From positions 1-52,703 of the forward strand of contig JAIQFI010000044.1 in the NCBI GenBank assembly GCA_020073345.1: DNA of 52,703 bases, written 5' to 3'. The notes below the pieces were generated by a model. That model was not told the origin of the DNA and did no database searches. It saw nothing but the letters and a program-made list of their open reading frames with translations. Position numbers and translations under genes: made by a program. Positions 16,525 to 24,399 of this stretch are shown piece by piece (the first letter of the stretch is position 1; each line of letters starts with the position of its first letter). Origin of the DNA: Terriglobia bacterium (lineage in GTDB: Bacteria > Acidobacteriota > Terriglobia > Bryobacterales > Bryobacteraceae).

Positions 16525-16608
16525 CAACGCTCGGAGCGCACAGCGCGAGGCGCGTACCAACGATAATAGGAAGTTCGCACTTCGCTGCGTTGTGCGCGAT
16601 TAAACAAA

Positions 16609-17682
16609 ATGAAAACTGCCATAGTCGGCCTACCGATGGTAGGCAAGACCAGCCTGTTCACAATTCTCACAGGCGTCCACGAATCCACCCGGGTGGGCTC
16701 CATGGAGACCCGCGTCGGCATGACCAAGGTTCCCGATGGTCGTTTGGATGAGTTGGCGAAAATATTCGACCCGCCCAAGATCACCTACGCGACAGTCGAG
16801 TATCTGGATTTTCCTGCGATTTCGAAAGAAGCCCTGCGCGATCCCAGTTATCTGGCCAGTCTGCGCGTCGTGGACGCGATGGCGCACGTGCTGCGCACCT
16901 TTGAGAGCGATACAGTGCCGCACGAAAAGGGCTCCGTCGATGCCGTGCGTGACTTCCAGGACGTCGAGATCGAGCTGATCCTGAGCGATCTGATGGTGGT
17001 CGAAAAGCGCATCGAGCGCGTGGATAAGGATCGCAAGAAGATCAAGAGTCCCGACCTGGACAAGGAGTTCGCGCTGCTGGAGCGTATCAAGGCCGAACTG
17101 GAGGCGGATCGTCCCTTGCGCGAGCTCGAATTCAGCGACGAAGACGAAAAGCGCATCCGTGGATTCCAGTTTCTGTCGCTGAAGCCGGTGCTGTGCGTGC
17201 TCAACATCGGCGAGAAAGACGCCCCCCGTCTGCACGAAGTGGAAGAAGAGTATCGCAAGGGCCCATTCGCCGGGCGCAAGAACATTGCGGTCACCGCGAT
17301 CTGCGGGCAAGTGGAGGCCGAGCTTGCCGAACTGAAGCCCGAGGAAGCGAAAGAATATCTGGCGAGCTACGGCCTAAAGGAATCCGCGCTGGCGCGAATC
17401 ATTACGGCCACCTACTCTTTGCTCGGTCTGATGAGCTTCTTAACGGCGGGCGAAACCGAAGTCCGTGCCTGGACCATTCCCATGAACAGCACCGCCGTGA
17501 AGGCCGCCGGCGCGATCCACAGCGATTTCGAGAAGAAATTCATCCGCGCCGAAGTGGTGAACTGGAAGGCGCTGGTGGAGCACAATGGTTATCCCGGAGT
17601 CCGCGACAAGGGTCTGCTGCGCCTGGAAGGAAAAGAGTACATCGTCAAGGACGGCGACGTCCTCGTGATCCGCCATAGCTGA
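16609..17682 (+). CDS. YchF/Obg-like ATPase family protein with eroded nucleotide-binding motifs
   Basis: This 357-residue protein is collinear with YchF (OLA1). The P-loop GLPMVGKTS lies at residues 7-15, a coiled-coil insert at ~115-180, and a C-terminal TGS/DUF933 domain runs from TAGETEVRAWTIP to GKEYIVKDGDVL. The P-loop differs from the usual GLPNVGKST. The switch II motif (normally Asp-x-Ala-Gly-Leu) is absent, the equivalent place reading LDFPAISKE, and the base-recognition motif is NIGEKD. It is therefore a divergent paralogue that may bind but not hydrolyse nucleotide normally. Its 3' end overlaps the convergent lnt gene by 38 bp. Confidence 0.85.
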   Translation: MKTAIVGLPMVGKTSLFTILTGVHESTRVGSMETRVGMTKVPDGRLDELAKIFDPPKITYATVEYLDFPAISKEALRDPSYLASLRVVDAMAHVLRTFESDTVPHEKGSVDAVRDFQDVEIELILSDLMVVEKRIERVDKDRKKIKSPDLDKEFALLERIKAELEADRPLRELEFSDEDEKRIRGFQFLSLKPVLCVLNIGEKDAPRLHEVEEEYRKGPFAGRKNIAVTAICGQVEAELAELKPEEAKEYLASYGLKESALARIITATYSLLGLMSFLTAGETEVRAWTIPMNSTAVKAAGAIHSDFEKKFIRAEVVNWKALVEHNGYPGVRDKGLLRLEGKEYIVKDGDVLVIRHS

Positions 17683-19117
17683 TCGCGCCGGTCAGCAGAC
17701 ACATCCACGCGAACCAGTCGCCGTAGCGCACGTAGGGCGTCAGCCCGGTCCCGGAGTTGTAGCCGAAAACCGCGGAAGTCTGGGTATACAGCGGCAACCT
17801 TGCGATTTCCCGTCCCGCCGGATCGATCATCGCTGTAATGCCGTCGTTGGTGGCGCGCAGAATCCACCGCCGGTTCTCCGCCGCCCGCATCCGGACCAGT
17901 TCCAAGTGCTGTTCGCGCGCTGCGCTGTGGCCGAAGTAGCCGTCGTTGGAAAGATTCACCAGCACATTCGCGCCGGACTTCGTGAACTGGCGGACCAGAT
18001 CGGGGAAGGCCGACTCGTAGCAGATGAACGCGCCGATGCGGTGCCCATCAACGGGGAACGTCACGATCCGGGTGCCGGGAACGAAATCGCCGATCTCATG
18101 CGTGATGCGATTCACCCAGCCGAACGCATCCGGTATGTACTCGCCGAACGGGACCAGACGGATCTTATCGTAGCGGTCCGCTGACAATTCGCCATTCTTT
18201 TGGAATAAAAATGCCGAGTTGAGCGGATCGCCGGTCGGTGTTCGGCCCACGCCCCCCATCAGGATCGGAGCCTGGGCGTTGCGAGCGAGATCGCCCATGT
18301 ATTTCCGGAAAGACTCTTCCGCCGGATAGAATGGCGCTGGCGCTTCCGGCCACACGATCAGCGGCGCGTTGGCGGGCTCGGAGAGCAGGATCATGCGCTG
18401 TTGCAGCACAGCCATCGTCTCGGGAGTCCACTCGGCTTCGGTGTCGATATTGGGCTGCACCACGCGCACGCGCTCGGTTCCGGCATGCGGCGGAGGCAGT
18501 TCCGGCAGCAGCGGCAGCAGCGCGAACGCAGCGAGCCATGTATAGTGTGTCACGTATTTCCGCAAGGGCCTGCGCAGAAACGCTAGCGCAATTGCACACC
18601 CGATCATTGCCAGAACAAACGACAGTCCCCAGACGCCGGTGATCGGCGCCAGGCGGGGGATCAGCGGCATGTCGATCCCTGCGTTTCCCAGATCGAGCCA
18701 CGCGAATCCCAGGCCGACCCACGCCAGGCCGATGGTCCCATGCGCATATTCGACAGCGGTCCATAAAGCCGCCGCGCCCGGAATCGCCCAGGGTTTCCGC
18801 ATTACCGGACCTGCCAGCGCTGCGAAGGTCGCTGTATACAAGCCCTTTAGCAACGCGAATAGAGCGAACGTGCCCCATCCCCCCCAACGTCCCATGCCGC
18901 CGTGCACTTCGAGCACGAACTGGATCCAGGAGCAGACCGCGAACCAGAACACGAATCCGGATGCCCATCCCAGGACAAACCGTCTTTTCCAGGAAGCTTC
19001 TCGGGCACAGGCCACCAATAGCGGCGTCAGCGCCACCGGCGCGAGCAGGCTGAAATTGAAGTTCGGGAAAATCAGGACCAGCAGAACGCCCGAGGCAAGT
19101 GACAGAACGAGGTTCAC
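17645..19117 (-). CDS. lnt: apolipoprotein N-acyltransferase
   Basis: Lnt adds the third acyl chain to the N-terminal Cys of lipoproteins in the inner membrane. The 490-residue protein has about six N-terminal hydrophobic segments, then a nitrilase domain. The catalytic residues are visible: Glu in VWPEAPAPF, Lys in DKIRLVPFGEY, Cys in FICYESAFPD. A final hydrophobic segment precedes the stop. The start is GTG 19117, overlapping the lipA stop in GTGA. It overlaps the YchF-like gene at its 3' end by 38 bp. Its presence indicates a Gram-negative envelope. Confidence 0.95.
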   Translation of the reverse strand: MNLVLSLASGVLLVLIFPNFNFSLLAPVALTPLLVACAREASWKRRFVLGWASGFVFWFAVCSWIQFVLEVHGGMGRWGGWGTFALFALLKGLYTATFAALAGPVMRKPWAIPGAAALWTAVEYAHGTIGLAWVGLGFAWLDLGNAGIDMPLIPRLAPITGVWGLSFVLAMIGCAIALAFLRRPLRKYVTHYTWLAAFALLPLLPELPPPHAGTERVRVVQPNIDTEAEWTPETMAVLQQRMILLSEPANAPLIVWPEAPAPFYPAEESFRKYMGDLARNAQAPILMGGVGRTPTGDPLNSAFLFQKNGELSADRYDKIRLVPFGEYIPDAFGWVNRITHEIGDFVPGTRIVTFPVDGHRIGAFICYESAFPDLVRQFTKSGANVLVNLSNDGYFGHSAAREQHLELVRMRAAENRRWILRATNDGITAMIDPAGREIARLPLYTQTSAVFGYNSGTGLTPYVRYGDWFAWMCLLTGAISYGGSRGRRRP

Positions 19118-20010
19118 GCGACTAAATCTGCCATGTAGGAACTGCGGACCAGTGGGCCGCTGAAGACTATTTTGAATCCGAGGGAAAGGCCGAAGTCGCG
19201 ATAAGCATCGAACTGCACCGGCGGAACGAACTGGGATACCGGCAGATTCCGGCGCGTCGGCTGCAGATACTGGCCCAGGGTGACGATGTCGACGTCAGCG
19301 GCGCGCAGGTCGCGCAGCAGCTGATGAACCTCGTCGGAAGTCTCACCCAGGCCGAGCATCGCGCCCGACTTGGTCAGCGCCGCCGGTCGATAGCGCTTGG
19401 CGAATCCAAGCACGTCGAGCGATTGCCGGTAGTCGGCCTGTGGCCGTACCCGCCGGTACAGGCGCGGCACGGTTTCCATGTTGTGGTTGAAGATGTGAGG
19501 CTCGGCATCGAGTACCCGCGCCACCGCCGCGAGATCGCCCTGAAAATCGGGAGTCAAAACCTCGACACGTGCGTTTCCGGCAAGTACGCGGCGCACCTCC
19601 CGAACAGTGGCCGCAAAGTGCTCCGAGCCACCGTCCGGAAGATCGTCGCGGTTGACGCTGGTGATCACCACGTGGCGCAACCGCATATCCGCCGCCATCC
19701 GGGCAACATTGGCCGGCTCATCCGGATCGAGCGCGCCGGGATGCCTACTCTTGGGCACCGAACAGAATCCGCAGCCGCGCGTGCACAGGTTGCCCAGGAT
19801 CATGAACGTCGCCGTGCCGCGGTGGAAGCATTCATGCATGTTGGGGCATCGTGCCGATTCGCACACCGTGTGCAGATGCAGCCTGCGAAGCTCGGATTTG
19901 AGCTGATGAACGGCGTGAAAATGCGTGCGAGGCTTACGCAGCCACTCCGGCAAGAGCGGTCCTCCGGAGGCCAGCTGAATCAGAGCCTCAGAACGTTCGC
20001 TTGACGGCAT
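19114..20010 (-). CDS. lipA: lipoyl synthase
   Basis: LipA is a radical-SAM enzyme that inserts two sulfurs into the octanoyl chain on lipoyl domains. The 298-residue protein shows both iron-sulfur cluster motifs: the auxiliary cluster CESARCPNMHEC (~50) and the radical-SAM CTRGCGFC (~77). The GGSEHF and VTLGQYLQPT segments also fit. The gene overlaps the SPOR gene upstream by 23 bp and lnt downstream by 4 bp, so the four genes from slipin to lnt are one tightly packed unit. No lipB is seen in the window. Confidence 0.97.
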   Translation of the reverse strand: MPSSERSEALIQLASGGPLLPEWLRKPRTHFHAVHQLKSELRRLHLHTVCESARCPNMHECFHRGTATFMILGNLCTRGCGFCSVPKSRHPGALDPDEPANVARMAADMRLRHVVITSVNRDDLPDGGSEHFAATVREVRRVLAGNARVEVLTPDFQGDLAAVARVLDAEPHIFNHNMETVPRLYRRVRPQADYRQSLDVLGFAKRYRPAALTKSGAMLGLGETSDEVHQLLRDLRAADVDIVTLGQYLQPTRRNLPVSQFVPPVQFDAYRDFGLSLGFKIVFSGPLVRSSYMADLVA

Positions 20011-20581
20011 CTTTACCCGGGAAGCTCGCGTTCGTCAAGTCAGCGCGAGTTTTGTTGATATCGGCGTCCGATATTGGTCCCACCAGAACGCGAAACACGC
20101 CCGGCTTCTCGGGGATCTCGGCCGCGATAGCGGAAAAGCTTTTCTTGCGCAGAAGCTCGACCATGATCTCGGCTTTGTCATGGTCGATCGCGGAAAGCTG
20201 CAAGTACGTTTTCCCGGATTCCGGCTGTCCGGAGGTCGCCGCACGGGATGGCGCCTTCACCGGCTCTGGTGGCGGTGTGGGTTTCGTCGCGGGACCTTGT
20301 TGCGAAGCGGTTTCCTTGGGCGGCGAATCCGCCTCCTTGGGCGAATCCACAGGAGCCGGCTTCGCTGATTCTCTTGTGGGTGAGGGTGGTTCTGCGTCCA
20401 CGGATTTCGTTTCAGGCCGATGGGACGCGACTTCGGGCGCCCCGACCGGCGAGGCGTTTCGCCCTACGATGTAGCCCATCGCAAAGAACACGCCCAGCAG
20501 GATCACCACGATGAAAAACACGCTCATCAGCTGGCGGTTGCCGAGAATCAGCTCAAACTCGCCGTCGTCGTTCCTGGGCAC
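19988..20581 (-). CDS. SPOR-domain membrane protein
   Basis: A 197-residue bitopic protein: short cytoplasmic N-terminus, one membrane segment (~18-38, LMSVFFIVVILLGVF), a long Pro/Ser/Glu/Lys-rich periplasmic linker (~45-120), and a C-terminal SPOR domain (~125-197, starting YLQLSAID and containing FRVLVGPISD). SPOR domains bind denuded peptidoglycan at division sites, so a role at the septum or in wall maintenance is likely. The start is GTG 20581, directly after the TAG of the slipin gene. It overlaps lipA by 23 bp. Confidence 0.88.
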   Translation of the reverse strand: MPRNDDGEFELILGNRQLMSVFFIVVILLGVFFAMGYIVGRNASPVGAPEVASHRPETKSVDAEPPSPTRESAKPAPVDSPKEADSPPKETASQQGPATKPTPPPEPVKAPSRAATSGQPESGKTYLQLSAIDHDKAEIMVELLRKKSFSAIAAEIPEKPGVFRVLVGPISDADINKTRADLTNASFPGKDAVKRTF

Positions 20582-21349
20582 CTAGGCGTCCTTTGAATAC
20601 TTGTCTAACAGCTTCGTTACTGACGAGAGTATATCCATGGGGACCGGAAACACAACTGTGGTGTTCTTCTCCGCGCCGATTTCGACCAGCGTTTGAAGGT
20701 AACGGAGTTGGATGGAGACCGGCTGGCGCGCCATCATTTCCGCCGCTTTTTCCAGATTGACCGCGGCGAGCATTTCGCCCTCGGCGTGGATGATCTTCGC
20801 GCGGCGCTCGCGTTCGGCTTCGGCCTGGCGGGCGATGGCCCGGATCATCTGCTCGGGCAGGTCCACCTGCTTGACCTCCACCATGGTGACCTTCATGCCC
20901 CATGGGCCGGTGTGCTGATCGAGCACGCTTTGTAGCCGGATGTTAAGCTTCTCCCGCTGGCTCAGGAGCTCGTCCAGTTCGGTTTCGCCCAAAACGCTCC
21001 GCAGCGTGGTTTGCGCCAGCTGCGACGTGGCGTATAGATAGTTGGCGACCTCTATGACCGCCCTGGTTGGCTCGACAATGCGGAAATAGATCACGGCATT
21101 CACTTTGACCGTGACGTTGTCGCGCGTGACCACATCTTGCGCCGGGACTTCCATGGCCTCCACGCGCAGGGACATGCGCACCATGCGATCGATTGGCGAA
21201 AAGACCAGAACCACGCCGGGGCCTTTAGGGGCGGCCAGCACTCGCCCCAGCCGGAAGACCACACCGCGTTCGTATTCCGCCAGAATCTTGATGCTGGAGA
21301 GAACGTACAAGACGACCACGACGATCGGGATAAGGGCAGGCAGCTCCAT
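20582..21349 (-). CDS. slipin (stomatin/prohibitin-like SPFH protein)
   Basis: A 255-residue SPFH/Band 7 protein with one N-terminal membrane anchor (residues 5-22), then [16 protein letters not shown], typical of the slipin branch. The segment [19 protein letters not shown] is in the SPFH core, and a charged helical region ([14 protein letters not shown], ~175) follows. Such proteins oligomerise at the inner membrane and organise lipid domains or protect proteases. AGGAG is placed well before ATG 21349. No NfeD partner gene is adjacent. It is first in the slipin-SPOR-lipA-lnt unit. Confidence 0.92.
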   Translation of the reverse strand: MELPALIPIVVVVLYVLSSIKILAEYERGVVFRLGRVLAAPKGPGVVLVFSPIDRMVRMSLRVEAMEVPAQDVVTRDNVTVKVNAVIYFRIVEPTRAVIEVANYLYATSQLAQTTLRSVLGETELDELLSQREKLNIRLQSVLDQHTGPWGMKVTMVEVKQVDLPEQMIRAIARQAEAERERRAKIIHAEGEMLAAVNLEKAAEMMARQPVSIQLRYLQTLVEIGAEKNTTVVFPVPMDILSSVTKLLDKYSKDA

Positions 21350-21429
21350 GACACACTCCTGTCTGGATATACTACGCTATCCCGATGGTTCGTTCCCGCC
21401 CGAACGCTAGGCGCGTGCGGACCCGAGCG

Positions 21430-21888
21430 CTAGGCGCGTGCAGACATGGTTCGAGCCGTCTCCGTGCTTTCTTTGTAAAGAGAGGCTCCCGCCAGGATCG
21501 CCAGGACGGACACCACGACGCCCGCGAGCGTGGTCATAACCGCCAGGTTCTGCGGAAACAGGCCGACGATGCCCATAAACGTGGCATTCGGCAGCAGAGT
21601 GCCCGCGACCCATAACGCTAGCCCCGCAAGGATCGCCGTCTTGGGCCCGGCGCCGTAGCGCGGGCGCATGGCGGCATACAGCCATACACCGAACACTCCC
21701 GACACCAGTCCGCTCACGTTAAAGCCGATGATCTGGTTGGTTGTAAAATCGGTTTTCCCCAGCGCCTGCATGGCTGCGGCCCACTGCGGAGCGAGTATCA
21801 CGCCATCGACGAGATAGCCCAGAATGTTGCCTACGATTCCCGCGACGATCCCACCCAGAATCACGCGGCCAAGATTGATTGTTCCCAT
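21430..21888 (-). CDS. small four-helix membrane protein of unknown function
   Basis: A 152-residue protein with four hydrophobic segments (roughly 5-28, 50-72, 80-102, 110-135). ATG 21888 is preferred because AAGGAGGCGTT precedes it directly; the frame is open further upstream but would run into the methyltransferase gene. The pattern (glycine-rich first helix, LGYLVDGVILAPQW) resembles small uncharacterised inner-membrane proteins of soil bacteria. No catalytic motif is seen. It follows the methyltransferase gene after 71 bp on the same strand. Confidence 0.75.
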   Translation of the reverse strand: MGTINLGRVILGGIVAGIVGNILGYLVDGVILAPQWAAAMQALGKTDFTTNQIIGFNVSGLVSGVFGVWLYAAMRPRYGAGPKTAILAGLALWVAGTLLPNATFMGIVGLFPQNLAVMTTLAGVVVSVLAILAGASLYKESTETARTMSARA

Positions 21889-21959
21889 AACGCCTCCTTG
21901 TCGAACTTGGACAAACGGCCCGATCATATGCCCGGTGCGGACTGCGCGCAAGGGGGAGG

Positions 21960-23165
21960 CTAGATCGCGCCCAGTTTTCGCCCGGCTCGGGTCCACAGGC
22001 TCGACTCGAGCTGCGCCCGCGCCGCGCGTGCTTCGGCCAGGTCCTTCTCTAGAGCCTGAATGTGCTGCCGGGCGTTTTTCGCCTCGGCCGCGCCGCGCTC
22101 AAAAGCGGCCAGTGCCGCTTCTTTTTCTTTTTTGAGCGCCAGCGCCCATTGCGTGCGTTCTTCCAGTGCGGCTTCCGTTTTGCGAGCCCACCCGGTGCGC
22201 GCTTCCAGTTCCGTTTCCAGTTTGCGAGCCCACTGGGTGCGCTCTTCCAGTTGCGCTTCCACTTTATGGACCCATTCCAGGCGCTCGGCCAGCGCGCGCT
22301 CGGCGTCCTGATGGGCGCGCTGGTGAAACTCCAGTTCGCGGGCGAGGGAAACGCTCTTACGAACAGCGCTCCCGTATGCCGCGGCGATCTCGGCCGAAGG
22401 CGATCGAAACCCCCCCTTGCGCCCAACCATAGGTAGCGACCACGATTCTCCGTGGCTGACTCCGAACTCCGGGCTATCTTCCGATGCGATGTGCACGCCG
22501 GCGAAGCCCGCCGCAGCCAGCGTCTCCTTGAGCGATGTTTCGGTGAAGACGCGCATTTCCAAGGTGGATCCGTCGCCGCCGTGGAAGGAAAGATTCTCGA
22601 ACACCTCGATCGAGCCGTCGCGGCGGCGATTCACCAGCACGGTGCGCCCGCCCGGCGCCGCGAGCGCATACTCGTGCAGCTCGGGAAAGTGCTCTACCGT
22701 ACGCCCGTCGATCGTATAAGGCACGGTGAAAAGTAGCAGCCCATCTGGTTTGAGCATCCGATTCAGGTTCGCGAACGCCCGCTCCACGGGCGGCGGAACG
22801 TGCTCCAGGACTTCGCTCGAAAGGATAAAGTCGTATCGGCCGCTGTGTTCCGGCGTGGGCTCCACGATATCCAGACGCGGTTCCTCGTGATAGAACGTGT
22901 TGGTGTAGTCGAACTTTTCCGCCAGCCGTGCTGCCAGCCCTTTCGGATCGCTCATGCCCAGGCCGCGCACGCCCTTGAGCACCGGGAAATCAGGAAGCGG
23001 AAGCTCGACGCCGAAGATTTCCCGCGAGAGGAGAGCGATCAAGCTGCGCAGACGTGTGGTGGATCCGCACGCGGGGCAACCCGGAACTTCGCGTCCCGGC
23101 GGCGCAGCGGGGCGTTCGCACCCGGCGCCGCAGATGTTACAGGTGAAGTTACCGGAATCGGCCAT
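21960..23165 (-). CDS. SAM-dependent methyltransferase with zinc-binding N-terminus and 14-residue coiled-coil repeats
   Basis: A 401-residue protein in three parts. Residues ~8-40 hold CNICGAGCERP and CPACGS, a likely zinc knuckle. Residues ~60-230 are a class I methyltransferase (FILSSEVLEHVPPP and LLLFTVPYT). Residues ~265-395 are a long coiled coil with 14-residue repeats of the form WARKLETELEARTG, three clear copies and a degenerate fourth. Similar WA-ERT repeats occur in surface-polysaccharide enzymes, where the coiled coil may act as a molecular ruler or scaffold; that role is an inference here. The start ATG overlaps the stop of the DinB-like gene (TAATG). Confidence 0.85.
   Translation of the reverse strand: MADSGNFTCNICGAGCERPAAPPGREVPGCPACGSTTRLRSLIALLSREIFGVELPLPDFPVLKGVRGLGMSDPKGLAARLAEKFDYTNTFYHEEPRLDIVEPTPEHSGRYDFILSSEVLEHVPPPVERAFANLNRMLKPDGLLLFTVPYTIDGRTVEHFPELHEYALAAPGGRTVLVNRRRDGSIEVFENLSFHGGDGSTLEMRVFTETSLKETLAAAGFAGVHIASEDSPEFGVSHGESWSLPMVGRKGGFRSPSAEIAAAYGSAVRKSVSLARELEFHQRAHQDAERALAERLEWVHKVEAQLEERTQWARKLETELEARTGWARKTEAALEERTQWALALKKEKEAALAAFERGAAEAKNARQHIQALEKDLAEARAARAQLESSLWTRAGRKLGAI
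22145..22312. repeat. 42-bp imperfect tandem repeats in the methyltransferase gene
   Basis: Units at 22145-22186, 22187-22228 and 22229-22270 all begin CCCA, have CTTCCAGT in the middle and end near TTTGCGAG. A weaker fourth covers 22271-22312. Each unit encodes 14 residues, exactly two heptads, so unit number can change coiled-coil length without shifting frame. Confidence 0.85.
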
Positions 23166-23689
23166 TACGACTGGGTCGGAGAGGGCTGGGCCGTGGCCTG
23201 GGCCGCCTGCTGGGCGCGATGCTCTTTGTACGCCGCGCGCGTGCGCTGGATCTGCTGGACGTGCTCTTCCACGTGCTCGGCGTTGCCCTTGACCAGATCG
23301 AGCAGCGTCAGCCGCCCGCTTTCCGTATGGTTGCCGGTGCGCGAGAAGGCGTCTTCCGGCATGGCTTTGAGGAGTTCGTGGTTTTCCGTGCGCAGCTTGC
23401 GGAAGGTTTCCAGCGCCTGCGAAATCTTGCGCCGCTGGTAATCAAGATGATCGGCCCACAGCTCGCCGTTGAATGCTTGCAGCGTGGGATTATCCTCGGC
23501 GGCGATCTGGCGGATGCGCATCACGGCGACGGCTTCCGAATCGGACAGGTGGCACACGATCTGCCGCACGCTCCATTTATCCGGCGCCGGTTTAAAGTCG
23601 AGTTCCGGGCCCGCCGCGCCGGTGGTGGACATCGCCAGCAGCTCGCCGCCGCGGCGGAACCGTTCCAGGATGTCGGCCACGTCGCTCAT
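23165..23689 (-). CDS. DinB-superfamily (DUF664-like) four-helix protein
   Basis: A 174-residue member of the DinB/YfiT superfamily, unrelated to polymerase IV. The usual metal-binding His positions are visible: CHLSDSEAVAVMRI (~46) and NAEHVEEHVQQI (~136). Members are metal-dependent, often linked to bacillithiol or thiol transfer or damage-induced enzymes of unknown substrate. The C-terminus is Gln/Ala-rich. The start is 4 bp after the stop of the zinc-ribbon gene and the stop overlaps the methyltransferase ATG, so all three are probably one transcript. Confidence 0.85.
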   Translation of the reverse strand: MSDVADILERFRRGGELLAMSTTGAAGPELDFKPAPDKWSVRQIVCHLSDSEAVAVMRIRQIAAEDNPTLQAFNGELWADHLDYQRRKISQALETFRKLRTENHELLKAMPEDAFSRTGNHTESGRLTLLDLVKGNAEHVEEHVQQIQRTRAAYKEHRAQQAAQATAQPSPTQS

Positions 23690-23693
23690 AGAG

Positions 23694-23858
23694 TCAGTAG
23701 TAATCCGCGCAGCTCATGTAATAGCCGCACTGTTCGCAGAGTAGTTTGCATTTGCGCTCGGTCAAACGGCGGCTGCACACAGGGCAGTACAGCATGGGTT
23801 CGTTTTCAGAACCCTCTTTGGTTCGCTCAGATATCGGAGATCCCGGAGTAAGCTCCAC
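23694..23858 (-). CDS. zinc-ribbon microprotein
   Basis: A small protein of 54 residues from GTG 23858, or 33 from ATG 23795. The core is MLYCPVCSRR followed by CKLLCEQCGYYMSCADYY, with two CxxC knuckles and two further Cys residues, so it very probably binds one zinc. The longer start is supported by a perfect TATAAT (23868-23873) ending 9 bp before the GTG; the short form has no clear ribosome site. It lies 4 bp upstream of the DinB-like gene, as first member of that unit. Function unknown: a nucleic-acid or protein-interaction adaptor is possible. Confidence 0.7.
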   Translation of the reverse strand: MELTPGSPISERTKEGSENEPMLYCPVCSRRLTERKCKLLCEQCGYYMSCADYY

Positions 23859-23867
23859 CGCGAAACC

Positions 23868-23873
23868 ATTATA
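23868..23873 (-). promoter_or_regulatory. -10 box for the zinc-ribbon/DinB-like/methyltransferase unit
   Basis: A perfect TATAAT on the minus strand, 9 bp before GTG 23858. The expected transcription start falls at or within a few bases of the start codon, which implies a leaderless message. No strong -35 box is seen. Confidence 0.45.
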
Positions 23874-24019
23874 AATGAAGGCCGAGCAGCGCCATCGTTG
23901 CTCATTACAGTAGCCGTAGAGCTTTGACGATAGCTTCTTAGGCCGGGCGCAAGTTTAAGCACGTGAATAGCGAAAGAATAGACCGCTCCATCTTTTGCTC
24001 TTATGGGGAGATTCTGGCG

Positions 24020-24298
24020 ATGACTCTCGCCGCGCGGGTCCTGGCCTATGCATGGCACTGGGTCGGGCTGTATCTCTATCTGGATCTGGAGCGCGGAGCG
24101 GCCGCGCTAGCCGGATTTGTCGCTCTCGTTTCTAGCCTCTTGGCGACCTTGGTTTGTTACCCGGAAATTGCTCTTGCTCCGGATGCGCCGACTTTCGCTC
24201 AACACATCGGGCTGCTGCTTCTGGTCATTGCGGGGAGCGCGGTTTGGGCACTCCTCCTCTGGGGCCTGGTTAGGTTGTGGGTCAAATACTGTTACTGA
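24020..24298 (+). CDS. small membrane protein of unknown function
   Basis: A 92-residue hydrophobic protein with three predicted membrane segments (roughly 5-25, 28-50, 66-90). ATG 24020 follows GGGGAG (24005-24010) at good spacing. An in-frame GTG at 23963 would add 19 polar residues without a ribosome site. I recognise no family. It is alone between the divergent zinc-ribbon unit and the gamma-glutamyltransferase gene 101 bp downstream. Codon use fits the surrounding genome, but so short a protein could still be a chance frame. Confidence 0.55.
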   Translation: MTLAARVLAYAWHWVGLYLYLDLERGAAALAGFVALVSSLLATLVCYPEIALAPDAPTFAQHIGLLLLVIAGSAVWALLLWGLVRLWVKYCY

Positions 24299-24376
24299 TC
24301 TCGGGAGAGCCACTCGTATGCTGGGATCCGGGAACGTGCGGCAAGCGCTGCGGAGTGGGCTTCGCCACGAAAGCTT

Positions 24377-24382
24377 TATAAT
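24377..24382 (+). promoter_or_regulatory. -10 box for the second gamma-glutamyltransferase gene
   Basis: A perfect TATAAT ends 17 bp before ATG 24400. The -35 position carries no recognisable TTG. Transcription from it would leave only about a ten-base leader. Confidence 0.4.
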
Positions 24383-24399
24383 GAAGGCCGGGAAGCCCC

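Noticed and set aside
23165-23689. DinB-like protein as a second DNA polymerase IV
   Set aside because: The name is shared, but the sequence is the four-helix metal-binding DinB/DUF664 superfamily with no polymerase motifs.
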